From Candidatus Lumbricidiphila eiseniae (GTDB lineage: Bacteria > Actinomycetota > Actinomycetes > Actinomycetales > Microbacteriaceae), in assembly GCA_002529645.1 (NCBI GenBank), contig NAEP01000045.1, positions 1 to 64,000 on the forward strand: a stretch of DNA of 64,000 nucleotides, in the 5' to 3' direction. Shown piece after piece: positions 35,214-44,330 of the stretch. Numbering within the stretch: position 1 is the stretch's first letter; every line of letters begins with the position of its first letter. The notes under the pieces are model-generated. The model worked only from the letters and a program-made list of their open reading frames with translations. It was not told where the DNA came from and did not search any database. Position numbers and translations under genes: made by a program.

Positions 35214-36773
35214 ATGGCTGATGGCTCTTCCTTCTATGTCACCACGCCCATCTTCTACGTCAATGATGTGCCACACATCGGGCATGCGTACACGGAGGTG
35301 GCCACCGATGTCTTGGCGCGCTGGCACCGACAGGCTGGGGATGACACGTGGATGCTGACCGGCACCGATGAGCACGGCCAGAAGATTCTGCGCACCGCGA
35401 CCGCAAACGGTGTAACCCCCCAGGAGTGGGCCGACAGACTCGTATCGAGCGCCTGGTTGCCGTTGTTGCAGACGGTCAACATCGCCAACGACGACTTCAT
35501 TCGCACGACCGAACCGCGGCACGAAGAGAACGTGCAGCGCTTCCTGCAGAAACTGTACGACGACGGTCACATCTACACCGGCGAGTACGAGGGTCACTAC
35601 TGCGTCGGCTGTGAAGAGTATAAACAGGACGCTGACCTTGTACCGGGCACGGGTGAGTATGCGGGCCAGGAGGTCTGCGCCATCCATTCAAAACCGGTCG
35701 AACTGCTGCAGGAGAAGAACTATTTTTTCCGGATGTCGGCGTTCACGCAGCGGTTGCTTACGCTCTATGAGGAACGACCCGATTTTGTGCAACCCGAGTC
35801 GGCGCGCAACGAGGTTGTGTCGTTCGTGCGGCAAGGACTCGACGATCTCTCGATTTCCCGCTCCACCTTCGACTGGGGCGTGAAGGTTCCGTGGGATGAC
35901 TCACACGTTGTGTACGTCTGGTTCGACGCGCTGCTCAACTACATCACGGCTGTCGGTTATGGTGTCGATGAAGAAGAGTTCGCTCGCCGATGGCCCGCAC
36001 ACCACATCGTCGGTAAAGACATACTTCGCTTCCACGCCGTCATTTGGCCGGCCATGCTCATGGCGGCAGGGTTGGATGTCCCGCGCGGCGTGTTCGGTCA
36101 CGGTTGGCTTCTGGTCGGGGGCGAAAAGATGTCGAAGTCGAAGCTCACCGGGATTATGCCCGAACACATCACCGATACCTTCGGCTCGGACGCATTTCGC
36201 TACTACTTTCTCTCGGCGATCAGTTTCGGGTCGGACGGGTCGTTCTCGTGGGAAGATCTTTCCGCGCGCTATCACGCGGAACTTGCCAACGGATTCGGCA
36301 ACCTGGCCTCCCGTATTATCACGATGATCGAACGCTACTGTGACGGGAGTGTTCCGTCGGTTGCCGTGTTGACCGATGCCGATGCCGCGATTTCCGCGCT
36401 GGAAAAGACGGTGACGGATGCTTCGTGGCAGGCCATCAACCGCTGTGCCATCCACGAGGCAATTGCCGCTGTGTGGGAACTGGTCAACGCACTCAACGGA
36501 TACCTCACCACCGAACAACCGTGGATGCTCGCAAAAAATCCCGAAAACCGTGCTCGACTCGAGACGGTACTCGCCGTCGCCTATCACGGGCTGGGCACCC
36601 TCGCCGTGCTGTTGTCCCCGATCCTGCCCACTGCGGCGGCAAAGCTGTGGTCAGCACTGGGCGCTGCCGGGCTGGTGCAGGAGCAGCGGATTGATCGGGC
36701 GTACCAGTGGAGCGTCGGTACCCGGGTGGCGCAACTTGCGGGGTTGTTTCCGCGGATTGAGGCGGTTGAGTAG
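35214..36773 (+). CDS. metG: Methionyl-tRNA synthetase
   Basis: Class I aminoacyl-tRNA synthetase of 519 residues from the ATG at 35214 (MADGSSFYVTTPIFYVND). The HIGH motif reads HIGH in DVPHIGHAYTE and the KMSKS loop is GEKMSKSKLTG. The short zinc-knuckle region has YCVGCEEY. The C-terminal tRNA-binding extension of some bacteria is absent, as usual in actinobacteria. Its stop is immediately followed by the tatD start. Confidence 0.97.
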   Translation: MADGSSFYVTTPIFYVNDVPHIGHAYTEVATDVLARWHRQAGDDTWMLTGTDEHGQKILRTATANGVTPQEWADRLVSSAWLPLLQTVNIANDDFIRTTEPRHEENVQRFLQKLYDDGHIYTGEYEGHYCVGCEEYKQDADLVPGTGEYAGQEVCAIHSKPVELLQEKNYFFRMSAFTQRLLTLYEERPDFVQPESARNEVVSFVRQGLDDLSISRSTFDWGVKVPWDDSHVVYVWFDALLNYITAVGYGVDEEEFARRWPAHHIVGKDILRFHAVIWPAMLMAAGLDVPRGVFGHGWLLVGGEKMSKSKLTGIMPEHITDTFGSDAFRYYFLSAISFGSDGSFSWEDLSARYHAELANGFGNLASRIITMIERYCDGSVPSVAVLTDADAAISALEKTVTDASWQAINRCAIHEAIAAVWELVNALNGYLTTEQPWMLAKNPENRARLETVLAVAYHGLGTLAVLLSPILPTAAAKLWSALGAAGLVQEQRIDRAYQWSVGTRVAQLAGLFPRIEAVE

Positions 36774-37715
36774 ATGGCGGCACCACAGGAGTCCGGTGGT
36801 CTCGGCGGATCAGGCGGGGCTGTGGGTTCGTCGTCGGTTGACGCTCAACACTCTCGCACCCGGTCGGGTGGCAGAGCCACGACGTATCCTGATCTGCCCG
36901 ACCCGCTTCCCGTTGGCGTGTACGACAACCACACCCACCTCGATATCCACGACGGCATCACCCCGCTCACCGTTTGCGAACACCTTGATCGGGCGGCAGC
37001 AGTGGGGGTCGTTGGTATCGTCCAGGTGGGGGTAGATATGCCGAGCTCGCGGTGGTCTGTGCAGCTTGCGGCGGCGGAGCCGCGCGTACTCGCCGCCGTT
37101 GCCGTGCACCCCAACGAGGCACCCGTGCTCGCGGCATCCGGCGACCTGGATGCCGCGCTCAGCGAGCTCAATGAGCTTGCCGCGCACCCCCGAGTGCGTG
37201 CGGTTGGCGAGACCGGACTCGATTTTTTCCGCACCGGCGTCAACGGGCGTGAGGCACAGTTCCGCTCCTTCGAGGGACACATTGATATCGCAAAACGCCA
37301 CGGGATTGCGCTGCAGATTCATGACCGCGACGCGCACGACGATGTCGTTGCGACTCTCAAGCGGGTGGGGGCACCCGAGCGCACGGTGTTCCACTGTTTC
37401 TCTGGTGACGCCGAGTTGGCCCGACTCGCGGCCGATGAAGGCTGGTATCTCTCGTTCGCCGGAACCGTGACGTTTTCCAGCGCCCACAACCTGCGCGCGG
37501 CGCTCGCGGTCACCCCGCTCGAGCGCATGTTGGTTGAAACGGATGCCCCGTTCCTCACTCCCGCTCCGCAGCGCGGCCGCCCCAACGCGCCCTATCTTGT
37601 GCCGCACACCGTGCGGTACCTCGCGGCACAGCTCGATGTGCCGTTGGCAGAGGTGTGTGCGGCGCTCGCTGCAAACACGGTGCGGGTGTACGGGGGGTGG
37701 CAGGATGCCGCCTAG
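36774..37715 (+). CDS. tatD: TatD-family metal-dependent DNase
   Basis: TIM-barrel hydrolase of 313 residues. Metal ligands are HTHLD, the glutamate in VGETGLDF, histidine in IHDRDAHDD and aspartate in LVETDAPFL. The first ~40 residues (Gly/Ser-rich) are an extension before YDNHTHLDIHD. The ATG at 36774 abuts the metG stop, and the end overlaps rsmA by 11 bases, so the three are one transcription unit. Confidence 0.94.
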   Translation: MAAPQESGGLGGSGGAVGSSSVDAQHSRTRSGGRATTYPDLPDPLPVGVYDNHTHLDIHDGITPLTVCEHLDRAAAVGVVGIVQVGVDMPSSRWSVQLAAAEPRVLAAVAVHPNEAPVLAASGDLDAALSELNELAAHPRVRAVGETGLDFFRTGVNGREAQFRSFEGHIDIAKRHGIALQIHDRDAHDDVVATLKRVGAPERTVFHCFSGDAELARLAADEGWYLSFAGTVTFSSAHNLRAALAVTPLERMLVETDAPFLTPAPQRGRPNAPYLVPHTVRYLAAQLDVPLAEVCAALAANTVRVYGGWQDAA

Positions 37716-38553
37716 CGGGCATCCAACCCTGCTTGGTCCCGCGCAGATCCGGGATCTTGCTGCTGAGCTGGGTGTGATTCCCACCAAGAAGCTTGGTCAG
37801 AACTTCGTGCACGACCCCAACACCGTGCGTCGAATCGTGCAGACGGCAGGGGTCGTTGCGGGTGACACAGTGCTTGAGGTTGGCCCGGGGCTCGGGTCGT
37901 TAACGCTCGGGTTGCTGGAGGTTGGGGCGCACGTCGTTGCGGTTGAGATCGATCGTCGGCTTGCCGAGCGATTACCGCAGACGGTGTCAGAGCGTCAGCC
38001 CGGGGCATCCCTTACCGTCATGGTGTGCGATGCGCTGCGGGTCACCGATGTTCCTCATGCTCCGACCCGGCTTGTCGCGAACCTACCATACAACGTGTCG
38101 GTGCCGGTGTTGCTGCACCTGCTTGAGCACATCGGGTCGCTGCGCTCGGGCATCGTTATGGTGCAGGCCGAGGTGGGGATGCGTCTGGCTGCCCCCGCGG
38201 GGTCGAGGGTGTACGGGGCGCCGAGTGTGAAGGCCGCGTGGTACGGGCAGTGGCGGCTTGTGGGGCAGGTGTCGCGGCAGGTGTTTTGGCCGGTCCCGAA
38301 TGTTGATTCGGTGCTTGTTGGTTTTGAGCGTTGTCAACCGCCTGGTTCTGAGGTGGAGCGGGTCGCCACGTTTGAACTGGTGGATGCCGCGTTCGGTCAG
38401 CGCCGTAAGATGCTGCGGCAGTCACTTGCCGGGGTGTTTGGCGGTTCATCAGTCGCGGCATCCGCTGTGTTGTGCAGTGTCGGGTTGGACCCGACGTTGC
38501 GCGGTGAGCAATTGACGGTGGGGGACTTTCTGCGAGTCGCTCGGGTGCGGTGA
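37705..38553 (+). CDS. rsmA: 16S rRNA (adenine-1518/1519-N6)-dimethyltransferase
   Basis: KsgA-type methyltransferase of 282 residues from the ATG at 37705 (MPPSGHPTLLG). Motifs are KKLGQNFVHDPN, the SAM loop VLEVGPGLGSLT, VAVEIDRRLAERL and the catalytic NLPYNVSVPVL. It is required for late 30S assembly. In related genomes ispE follows it directly; here a 12.8-kb accessory segment intervenes. Confidence 0.96.
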   Translation: MPPSGHPTLLGPAQIRDLAAELGVIPTKKLGQNFVHDPNTVRRIVQTAGVVAGDTVLEVGPGLGSLTLGLLEVGAHVVAVEIDRRLAERLPQTVSERQPGASLTVMVCDALRVTDVPHAPTRLVANLPYNVSVPVLLHLLEHIGSLRSGIVMVQAEVGMRLAAPAGSRVYGAPSVKAAWYGQWRLVGQVSRQVFWPVPNVDSVLVGFERCQPPGSEVERVATFELVDAAFGQRRKMLRQSLAGVFGGSSVAASAVLCSVGLDPTLRGEQLTVGDFLRVARVR

Positions 38554-38854
38554 GCGATATCTTTGAGTCGGTGGGCTCGACGACAGCGTCGACAGGGGGG
38601 GGCTGGTGGGGCTGGACTTATTTCCTCCAGCGCGTGAATCACAACACCGTCGGAGATTCCGGGTGGGCGGGGCTGATTTTTAATCATTAGCGGAGTTTCT
38701 GGTGTTCTGTGATACCCACACAATAGGTATTCAGGACAGGTATGGACTTGAACTTGTTCATAACAAACTCCACCGTCATTCTGGTGCTGAGAGATTTCTG
38801 TTCGGTGGTGTTTCTGTGAACAAGCCAGAGGTGTTCTGCAAAAGAAAGATGGAG
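38554..38854. other. Intergenic region after rsmA; left end of the accessory island
   Basis: About 300 bases. A six-base-pair hairpin TCGACG-ACAG-CGTCGA (38577-38592) may end the rsmA transcript. From about 38755 the sequence resembles the region at 46370-46490 (for example TTCATAACAAACTCC, and AAGCCAGAGGTGTTCTGCAAA against AAGCCAGGGGTCTTCTGCAAA). It is therefore a diverged copy of the lipoprotein gene's upstream region. No intact gene is seen. Confidence 0.6.
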
Positions 38855-39525
38855 AGTTCGCGCAGCTTGGCGGCTGGGTTTTTAGTGACTCATTTAGCAG
38901 CTTTTCGAGGTGCGTTACAAAATTTGGGTTCACAGCGCCAATAACGAACTGGGTCGAGCATCTCGATATCCCAAATCGGCAGTATGGTATCTGGACGATG
39001 AAACAGGCTACCACTTGGGGATATGGTCTTCCCACAAATCCGACGATGGAACAAGAAAAAATCACGTACCCAGCAACTGTGCAGAAGATGTCAGATGAAG
39101 CATTTCGAGCGTGTCGTTCTAGCCCTGAAGAACTTCCAGCGATGCGGCCACACTCATCAAATCCAAACCAACCTAGCATTGTTGATCGTGGTTATATTGA
39201 TGCGTGGATCCAGGCGATGGGAAATTCTGAGTGGCGTGCGATCCGCGAAAAGTGGGTGGCGTGTATCGGCCAGCAGCATCTGAAACCATATTCTGGTGAC
39301 AGTCTCGGGCCAGAATTGCCTCAGGATGATCTGGAGGCACAGATGAAAATCGCGTTAGTTGATGTGGAGTGCAAGATATCGCTGGGTACGGTCCAGCAGT
39401 TGGCAGATATTGAATCACGCTATCAGGCGGCATATATCGAGGCTAACCAAGCGGCATTGAATGAGGCTCGAAAGAAAGCCAGAGATGTACTCGCCAAAGC
39501 AGAGCGAATCATTGCTGGTGAATGA
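38855..39525 (+). pseudogene. Truncated copy of the lipoprotein gene (paralogue of 46793-47638)
   Basis: From about 38904 to the stop codon this is almost base-for-base identical to 47018-47638: I see only three or four differences in ~620 bases, two of them changing a residue (E/D and Q/R). The similarity stops right after the TGA. The first ~230 bases of the intact gene, including the lipoprotein signal, are missing. Instead the reading frame runs in from QLGGWVFSDSFSS, which in the other copy lies upstream of the gene. No ATG, GTG or TTG start precedes MKQATTWGYG (38998), so a full product is unlikely. Confidence 0.85.
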
Positions 39526-39547
39526 GGGGTGGAAATCCCTGCTGTGG

Positions 39548-40282
39548 TCACGTGTCGTGTGCTTCTAGGAATCGTAGACTTTGGGCTAGACCGTCAAAAA
39601 TATCGCCGGTGTAGTCGTCGAATTCTACGATGCCCAGTTCGAGATGAGGTGCTGCGTGGATTGCGGCTGTGATGTTCATGTCGCCTTGTCCTGCGGGGCG
39701 CTGGGTTTTTGTGTCGTGGGAGAGCGGGCCATCTTTTAGGTGCATGAGTCGTACCCGGTCGCCCAGGGTGGTGATGTATTCGGCTGGATTTTTGCCGCCC
39801 ACTGTGACCCAGAATGCGTCGATCTCGAGTACCACGGCGGGGTGCAGAAACTCCACGAAGTGTTCTAGCGCGGTACGCCCGTCAATGATTGTGCTGATTT
39901 CAAAATCGTGATTGTGGTACCCCACCCGAAGACCGTGCTGTGACGCGGTGTTCTGTGCGGCATTCATGAGGTTGGCGGTGTGTTCGATGTCGCTGAGAGT
40001 GGTCCACCGTTCCGGTGGCACATACGGGTCAATAACCGTGTGCATCCCGAGTTGCTCGGCAGCTTTGAAGATCGGTTCAAGCGGGGTGGAGAGAAAAGGT
40101 GCGTGTCCTGACACCGGGGTGATTCCCGCGGAACGCAGCGCGGCATTTAGCTCGGTGGCACGTGCCACGAAGCTATACGGTTCGGCCCGGGTAAAACCAA
40201 TCTCTGCAAGGCGGGTGATCGTGTGCTCGAGATCCTCCTCGAGCGCATCCCGCACCGAATACAACTGAACTGCGTAATCCAT
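39548..40282 (-). CDS. Sugar phosphate isomerase/epimerase (xylose isomerase-like TIM barrel)
   Basis: TIM-barrel protein of 244 residues (AP_endonuc_2 fold). AVQLYSVRDALEEDLEHTITRLAEIGF at the N-terminus, YHNHDFE, LEIDAFWVTVGGKNP and LMHLKDGP contain the usual metal-binding Glu, Asp and His residues. It probably interconverts a keto- or deoxy-sugar. It is transcribed away from the importer cluster but separated from it only by the TetR gene, which may control both. Confidence 0.88.
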   Translation of the reverse strand: MDYAVQLYSVRDALEEDLEHTITRLAEIGFTRAEPYSFVARATELNAALRSAGITPVSGHAPFLSTPLEPIFKAAEQLGMHTVIDPYVPPERWTTLSDIEHTANLMNAAQNTASQHGLRVGYHNHDFEISTIIDGRTALEHFVEFLHPAVVLEIDAFWVTVGGKNPAEYITTLGDRVRLMHLKDGPLSHDTKTQRPAGQGDMNITAAIHAAPHLELGIVEFDDYTGDIFDGLAQSLRFLEAHDT

Positions 40283-40387
40283 TTCTCAACTCCTCTGGTC
40301 TACATGATGTGCTGGTAGTACACAAGTGGTGTCGGCACCCCAGCGCCCCGGCACCTCAGCACTGACGTAATATATTGACTGTATGCC

Positions 40388-41074
40388 CTATTCTTGTTGA
40401 TTGTCGGCGGTCGCCGTGCTGATGTGACTTGATAGTGTGTGGGCAGACTGGGCTTTGGTGTGCTCAGAAAATCTCATGACGGCAAAAGTGACTTCCTCTG
40501 CGGGGGGTAGCACATGAAACTCTCTCAGGAGGAATAGGAATTCGTCATACATATCAAAATCTGAGGTGTGGAGCGAACGGAGCTGCAGGCCTTCACAGGC
40601 CGCGATGAGCAGCCGCGTTACGCGCACTGTATCGCTGTCGGGAGGGCATAAACCGAGGCGTTTTAGCCGATCGATGTCATCGGCCACTTTGTGGGTGATT
40701 ATCTCATATCGCTGGGCAATAAATGAGCGAGCAGAGTGGTTGAGGTCGGCGGTCTCGACCGCAAGCGCCGTGTAGAGACGTATTAGCCCTGGAATGGTCG
40801 TGTTGTGCTTGATCGCCAGCAGCCAGTGGGAGAGGAAGTTCATTCCTTCGGCGAGGCGGTCATTTTCGGCATCCCACGCGCTCACGACCTCCACAAGGAG
40901 CTCTTCGCGGGTGGAGAAGTAGTGCTGTAGAAGGTTGGGGCTGATCTCTAGCTCGCGCGCAATCGCCCGCAGCGATGCACCGCGACTGCCACGGTGCGAG
41001 AACACCTCGAGCGTCGTCTTGAGGATCGCCTCGCGTCGTTCGCGCCCTTTGGCGTATGGGCCGCGTTCGTACAT
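40388..41074 (-). CDS. TetR-family transcriptional regulator
   Basis: Regulator of 228 residues. The helix-turn-helix is RGASLRAIARELEISPNLLQHYFSTREEL (about residues 32-60). The C-terminal ligand domain is not assignable. It is divergent from a MalEFG-type sugar importer, with the palindrome CAGAAGTTCTG at 41090-41100 in between, a good candidate for its operator. Confidence 0.92.
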   Translation of the reverse strand: MYERGPYAKGRERREAILKTTLEVFSHRGSRGASLRAIARELEISPNLLQHYFSTREELLVEVVSAWDAENDRLAEGMNFLSHWLLAIKHNTTIPGLIRLYTALAVETADLNHSARSFIAQRYEIITHKVADDIDRLKRLGLCPPDSDTVRVTRLLIAACEGLQLRSLHTSDFDMYDEFLFLLREFHVLPPAEEVTFAVMRFSEHTKAQSAHTLSSHISTATADNQQE

Positions 41075-41089
41075 GGTGAGAGCTTAGTA

Positions 41090-41100
41090 CAGAAGTTCTG
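41090..41100. promoter_or_regulatory. Candidate TetR operator CAGAAGTTCTG
   Basis: Perfect 11-base palindrome located 16 bases upstream of the TetR start codon and 11 bases upstream of the -35 box of the divergent importer operon. Binding there could repress both. Confidence 0.55.
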
Positions 41101-41111
41101 AAAACTGGCTA

Positions 41112-41140
41112 TTGACTCATTTTGAATCCTGGTCTATGTT
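41112..41140 (+). promoter_or_regulatory. Sigma-70-type promoter of the importer operon
   Basis: TTGACT (41112-41117) and TATGTT (41135-41140) are separated by 17 bases, the optimal spacing. The promoter points into the binding-protein gene that starts at 41201. Confidence 0.7.
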
Positions 41141-41200
41141 AGGGTTTCACCACGGGTGCCGTCGCAGATGGTACTCCCACAACGAGGTGAGGAGAAGAGA

Positions 41201-42511
41201 GTGAAATACAGTCGCCCCATCACTGCCGTAGTCACCATCCTGGCGCTGAGCGCAACGCTGGTGGCCTGCTCGAGCGGTGGTAGCAACAGCGGAGCTGGCT
41301 CAAACAAGCAGACCGTAACGTTCTGGCAGTTCAACGGTGATCAGGCCTCGATCACCGCATACAAGTCAGCGATCGCCAGTTTTGAAGCAAAAAATCCGGA
41401 CATAACAGTGAACATGCAGATCGTGCCGTGGTCCGACCAGCAGCAGAAAATTACGACTGCTCTCGCATCCGGTTCACTGCCAGACGTATCGATGATGGGT
41501 AACGATGTTGTTGCGCAGTACGCTGCGAATGGCTCACTGGTGCCCCTTGATTCTTACCTTGATGGTTGGTCGGCATCGGAAGGCATAGACGTCAAGCAGG
41601 ATATGTACGCGGGTGACCTCTCGTACTACACCTACAACGGGAAGCTGTACGGTGCACCGCTGGCCGACGAGACTCGAATGCTCTACTACAACACAGAATT
41701 TTTCCAGAAAGCCGGCCTTGACCCGAATAAGCCTCCGACGACATGGGCAGATATCGAAAAAGCCGCAGTGGCTCTGAAATCCGTAGTGTCTGTACCATGG
41801 AGTGCACCGATGAGCAAACAGTATGTGACGGTGCAGACATTCATGTCTGTTTACCTGAGTTATGGCGCATCACTTTTTGATTCCAACGGAAAGTGTGGTT
41901 TGAACACGAAAGAGTTCAAGGATGCACTGAGCTGGTATACCGGACTTGCCAAATCCGGCCTGACCTCTCCAGACGCGGCAAACCTGACGGCGAACGATAT
42001 TATCAACCAGTTCATCAATGGTAAGGCTGGAATGTTGATCGAGGGCCCGAGTCAGTACAATGCAATCAAGAACGCCAACCCGGAGCTTTTCAAGAATATT
42101 CGAATCGCTCCCATTCCAGCTGGGCCTAAGGGTCAGTTTGGATTTCTCGGAGGGTGGCCGCTGGTTATGTGGAACTCCTCGAAGGTAAAGGAGGCTGCTG
42201 CGAAGTGGATACACTTTGTGACAAGTCCCAACGGTGCCCTTTCAGATATCGTTCAGAAGGTGGGAATTCTGCCCGGCCGGAAATCTCTTGCGTCTAAACC
42301 ACCGTGGACCGACGCCCCATACAACCAGTTCGCTGACCAACTCAGCAGGGCGTACGCGTACCAGTATCCCGCAGGTCCGAGCCCGAAGATGGGTGAGATT
42401 GAGACCGCGTCAATCCAGACCGCGGTTCAGGAGGTTGCGACGGGTGCCTTGAGCGTTGACAGCGCGACAAACCAGCTCTGCACCGACATCAATCAGATCC
42501 TTAGCAAGTAG
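41201..42511 (+). CDS. Extracellular sugar-binding lipoprotein (MalE family)
   Basis: Binding protein of 436 residues from the GTG at 41201, which has GAGGAGAAG just upstream. The signal peptide ends in a lipobox ATLVACSSG. The mature protein has family-1 solute-binding features: VTFWQFNGD, a LPDVSMMGNDVV strand, YTYNGKLYGAPLADETRMLYYN and FINGKAGMLIEGPSQY. It is the first gene of the plus-strand operon 41201-46177. Confidence 0.94.
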   Translation: MKYSRPITAVVTILALSATLVACSSGGSNSGAGSNKQTVTFWQFNGDQASITAYKSAIASFEAKNPDITVNMQIVPWSDQQQKITTALASGSLPDVSMMGNDVVAQYAANGSLVPLDSYLDGWSASEGIDVKQDMYAGDLSYYTYNGKLYGAPLADETRMLYYNTEFFQKAGLDPNKPPTTWADIEKAAVALKSVVSVPWSAPMSKQYVTVQTFMSVYLSYGASLFDSNGKCGLNTKEFKDALSWYTGLAKSGLTSPDAANLTANDIINQFINGKAGMLIEGPSQYNAIKNANPELFKNIRIAPIPAGPKGQFGFLGGWPLVMWNSSKVKEAAAKWIHFVTSPNGALSDIVQKVGILPGRKSLASKPPWTDAPYNQFADQLSRAYAYQYPAGPSPKMGEIETASIQTAVQEVATGALSVDSATNQLCTDINQILSK

Positions 42512-42516
42512 CTGCT

Positions 42517-43422
42517 GTGTCCCTGGCTCTTCGCCTCGCCGGGGGTAGGTTCCGCCGAGAATTCGGTGGAACCAACCCCTGGTACTACGTCACGCCAGCG
42601 ATGGTCATCGTTGGTCTCCTGACAATCGCTCCCCTGCTCTACGGCATCTACCTGTCGTTCACGAACTGGTCATTGAACTCATCAGCGGCCCCGCAGTTAG
42701 AGGGTGTCTCGGCCTACAGAGTGGTGCTCAGTGATTCGGCATTCTGGGACAATCTAGTGCGGACGATTGCCTGGACAGTAGGAACTGTTGTTGTTGAGAT
42801 CGTGATAGCTGTCCCTTTTGCGCTTCTGCTCAATATCCGAACGTCGGTAACAGGCGTCGTGACCGGATTCATCATGATCCCGTGGATTACCCCTTTCGTT
42901 GTTCTCTCCTACGCATGGCTTTTTCTTTACGACGGTCAGAGTGGTCCGCTACATGCCTTCATGCAGGCGATCGGTCTCGTCGGCGATTCGACACCGCTTG
43001 CTAGTCCGACTGCGGCACTCTGGTCGATCATACTCATCAGTGGTTGGAAGGGCATTCCGTTTCTCACAATTGCGCTGCTTGCCACACTGAAGAGCATCCC
43101 GACGGAACTGTACGAGGCAGGTTCAATTGACGGCGCTGGCCGGTGGAAGAGTTTCCGCAGCATCACACTTCCGTTGGTTCGTCCGACTTTGGGTGCAATG
43201 TGCGTTGTGCTCGGAGTCCAGGCTTTTTACAGCTTTGATCTGGTGTGGATTTTGACCCAGGGCGGCCCCGGGAGCAGTTCGACGATCCTCGGAATACAGC
43301 TTTTTCAGACATTTTTTACACAGGCCAGCCCGGGACAGGCGGCAGCGCTTGGAACGCTCATGCTGCTGCTTGCGCTTGTCCTCATTGTTCCGATACTTCG
43401 AGCCACTTCGAGGAGGACATGA
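42517..43422 (+). CDS. Sugar ABC transporter permease (MalF-like)
   Basis: Permease of 301 residues with six or so membrane segments. The EAA loop is ELYEAGSIDGAGRWKSFRSITLPLVRPT. The GTG at 42517 follows the binding-protein stop by five bases. No ATPase gene accompanies this importer, so a shared MsiK/MalK-type ATPase encoded elsewhere is expected, as is usual in actinobacteria. Confidence 0.93.
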   Translation: MSLALRLAGGRFRREFGGTNPWYYVTPAMVIVGLLTIAPLLYGIYLSFTNWSLNSSAAPQLEGVSAYRVVLSDSAFWDNLVRTIAWTVGTVVVEIVIAVPFALLLNIRTSVTGVVTGFIMIPWITPFVVLSYAWLFLYDGQSGPLHAFMQAIGLVGDSTPLASPTAALWSIILISGWKGIPFLTIALLATLKSIPTELYEAGSIDGAGRWKSFRSITLPLVRPTLGAMCVVLGVQAFYSFDLVWILTQGGPGSSSTILGIQLFQTFFTQASPGQAAALGTLMLLLALVLIVPILRATSRRT

Positions 43423-44330
43423 TGGGGATAACCCGCGATGCGAGACCGAGCCTACCTCCTGCGGTAGTGTCTCAAGATAATCGTCTTCGACGCACGAGCG
43501 AATCGAAGGATCGGCGAGCCAGGCAAACCATATTCGTGGCCGGTGCTCAAACCGTGGCAGCTCTTGTGTTCCTCGCTCCAATTGTCTGGATGTATGTTGC
43601 GTCGCTGCGTCCCGATCTAGATATCCGCTCTGGAAATCTCGTCCCGACTCGGGTGTCGCTCGACAATTTCGTGCATCTCTTTGAGTTGGACATCGTTCCA
43701 CAGGCATTCTTGAACAGTGCAATAATTGCGGCTTTTAGCTCGGTGATCGTCACCACCGTCTCTACGCTCTCCGCCTATGCTCTCAGCAGGTTCAGGTTCC
43801 GTGGTCGCGGATTTACACACGGTTTCTTGCTCGCCGGTCAACTTGTTCCGGGTCTGGTAGTTCTTGTGCCGATCATCGTCGCATTCCGTCAACTCGGGCT
43901 TGCTGACTCCCTTGTTGGATTGACTATCGCACACCTCACCCTGGGTCTTCCGATCGCCGTGTTGCTATTGCGTAACTATCTAGCAGAAATTCCGGTCGCA
44001 CTGGAAGAGGCCGCCATCGTGGACGGTTGTAGTCGAGTCGGTGCACTCTTCCGCATTGTTCTGCCGCTACTGCGTCCGGCACTGGTTGCCGTGACGGCGT
44101 TCTCGTTCATCCTTTCCTGGGGTGAATATGTGGTTGCGCTCAGTCTCATTACGACCGATGACAAGAAGACTCTTCCGCTGAGCATGCAGTACCTTTTCCA
44201 ACTTTACGGTGTTGATCTCGGTGTTGTTATGGCGTTCGGCGTCATCATCTCCTTGCCCGTCGCAGTTTTGTTCATGTTTATCCAGCGGAGTTTTGTCTCC
44301 AACCTCGGAACCGGAGGAATCAAAGAATGA
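43419..44330 (+). CDS. Sugar ABC transporter permease (MalG-like)
   Basis: Second permease, 303 residues from the ATG at 43419, which overlaps the previous stop by four bases and has an AGGAGG site. About 40 hydrophilic residues precede the first of six membrane segments. The EAA loop reads ALEEAAIVDGCSRVGALFRIVLPLL. The C-terminus ends SNLGTGGIKE, similar to the usual GLTAGAVKG tail. Confidence 0.93.
   Translation: MMGITRDARPSLPPAVVSQDNRLRRTSESKDRRARQTIFVAGAQTVAALVFLAPIVWMYVASLRPDLDIRSGNLVPTRVSLDNFVHLFELDIVPQAFLNSAIIAAFSSVIVTTVSTLSAYALSRFRFRGRGFTHGFLLAGQLVPGLVVLVPIIVAFRQLGLADSLVGLTIAHLTLGLPIAVLLLRNYLAEIPVALEEAAIVDGCSRVGALFRIVLPLLRPALVAVTAFSFILSWGEYVVALSLITTDDKKTLPLSMQYLFQLYGVDLGVVMAFGVIISLPVAVLFMFIQRSFVSNLGTGGIKE

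Noticed and set aside
38595-38683. Further 61-base-period pair (GGTGGGGCTG against GGCGGGGCTG) after rsmA
   Set aside because: Only about 15 of 28 positions match, in a G-rich stretch, which chance can explain.
38397-39179. Minus-strand open frame of 260 codons over the rsmA end and the broken lipoprotein copy
   Set aside because: It overlaps rsmA and is antisense to a recognisable protein frame, with no family resemblance of its own.
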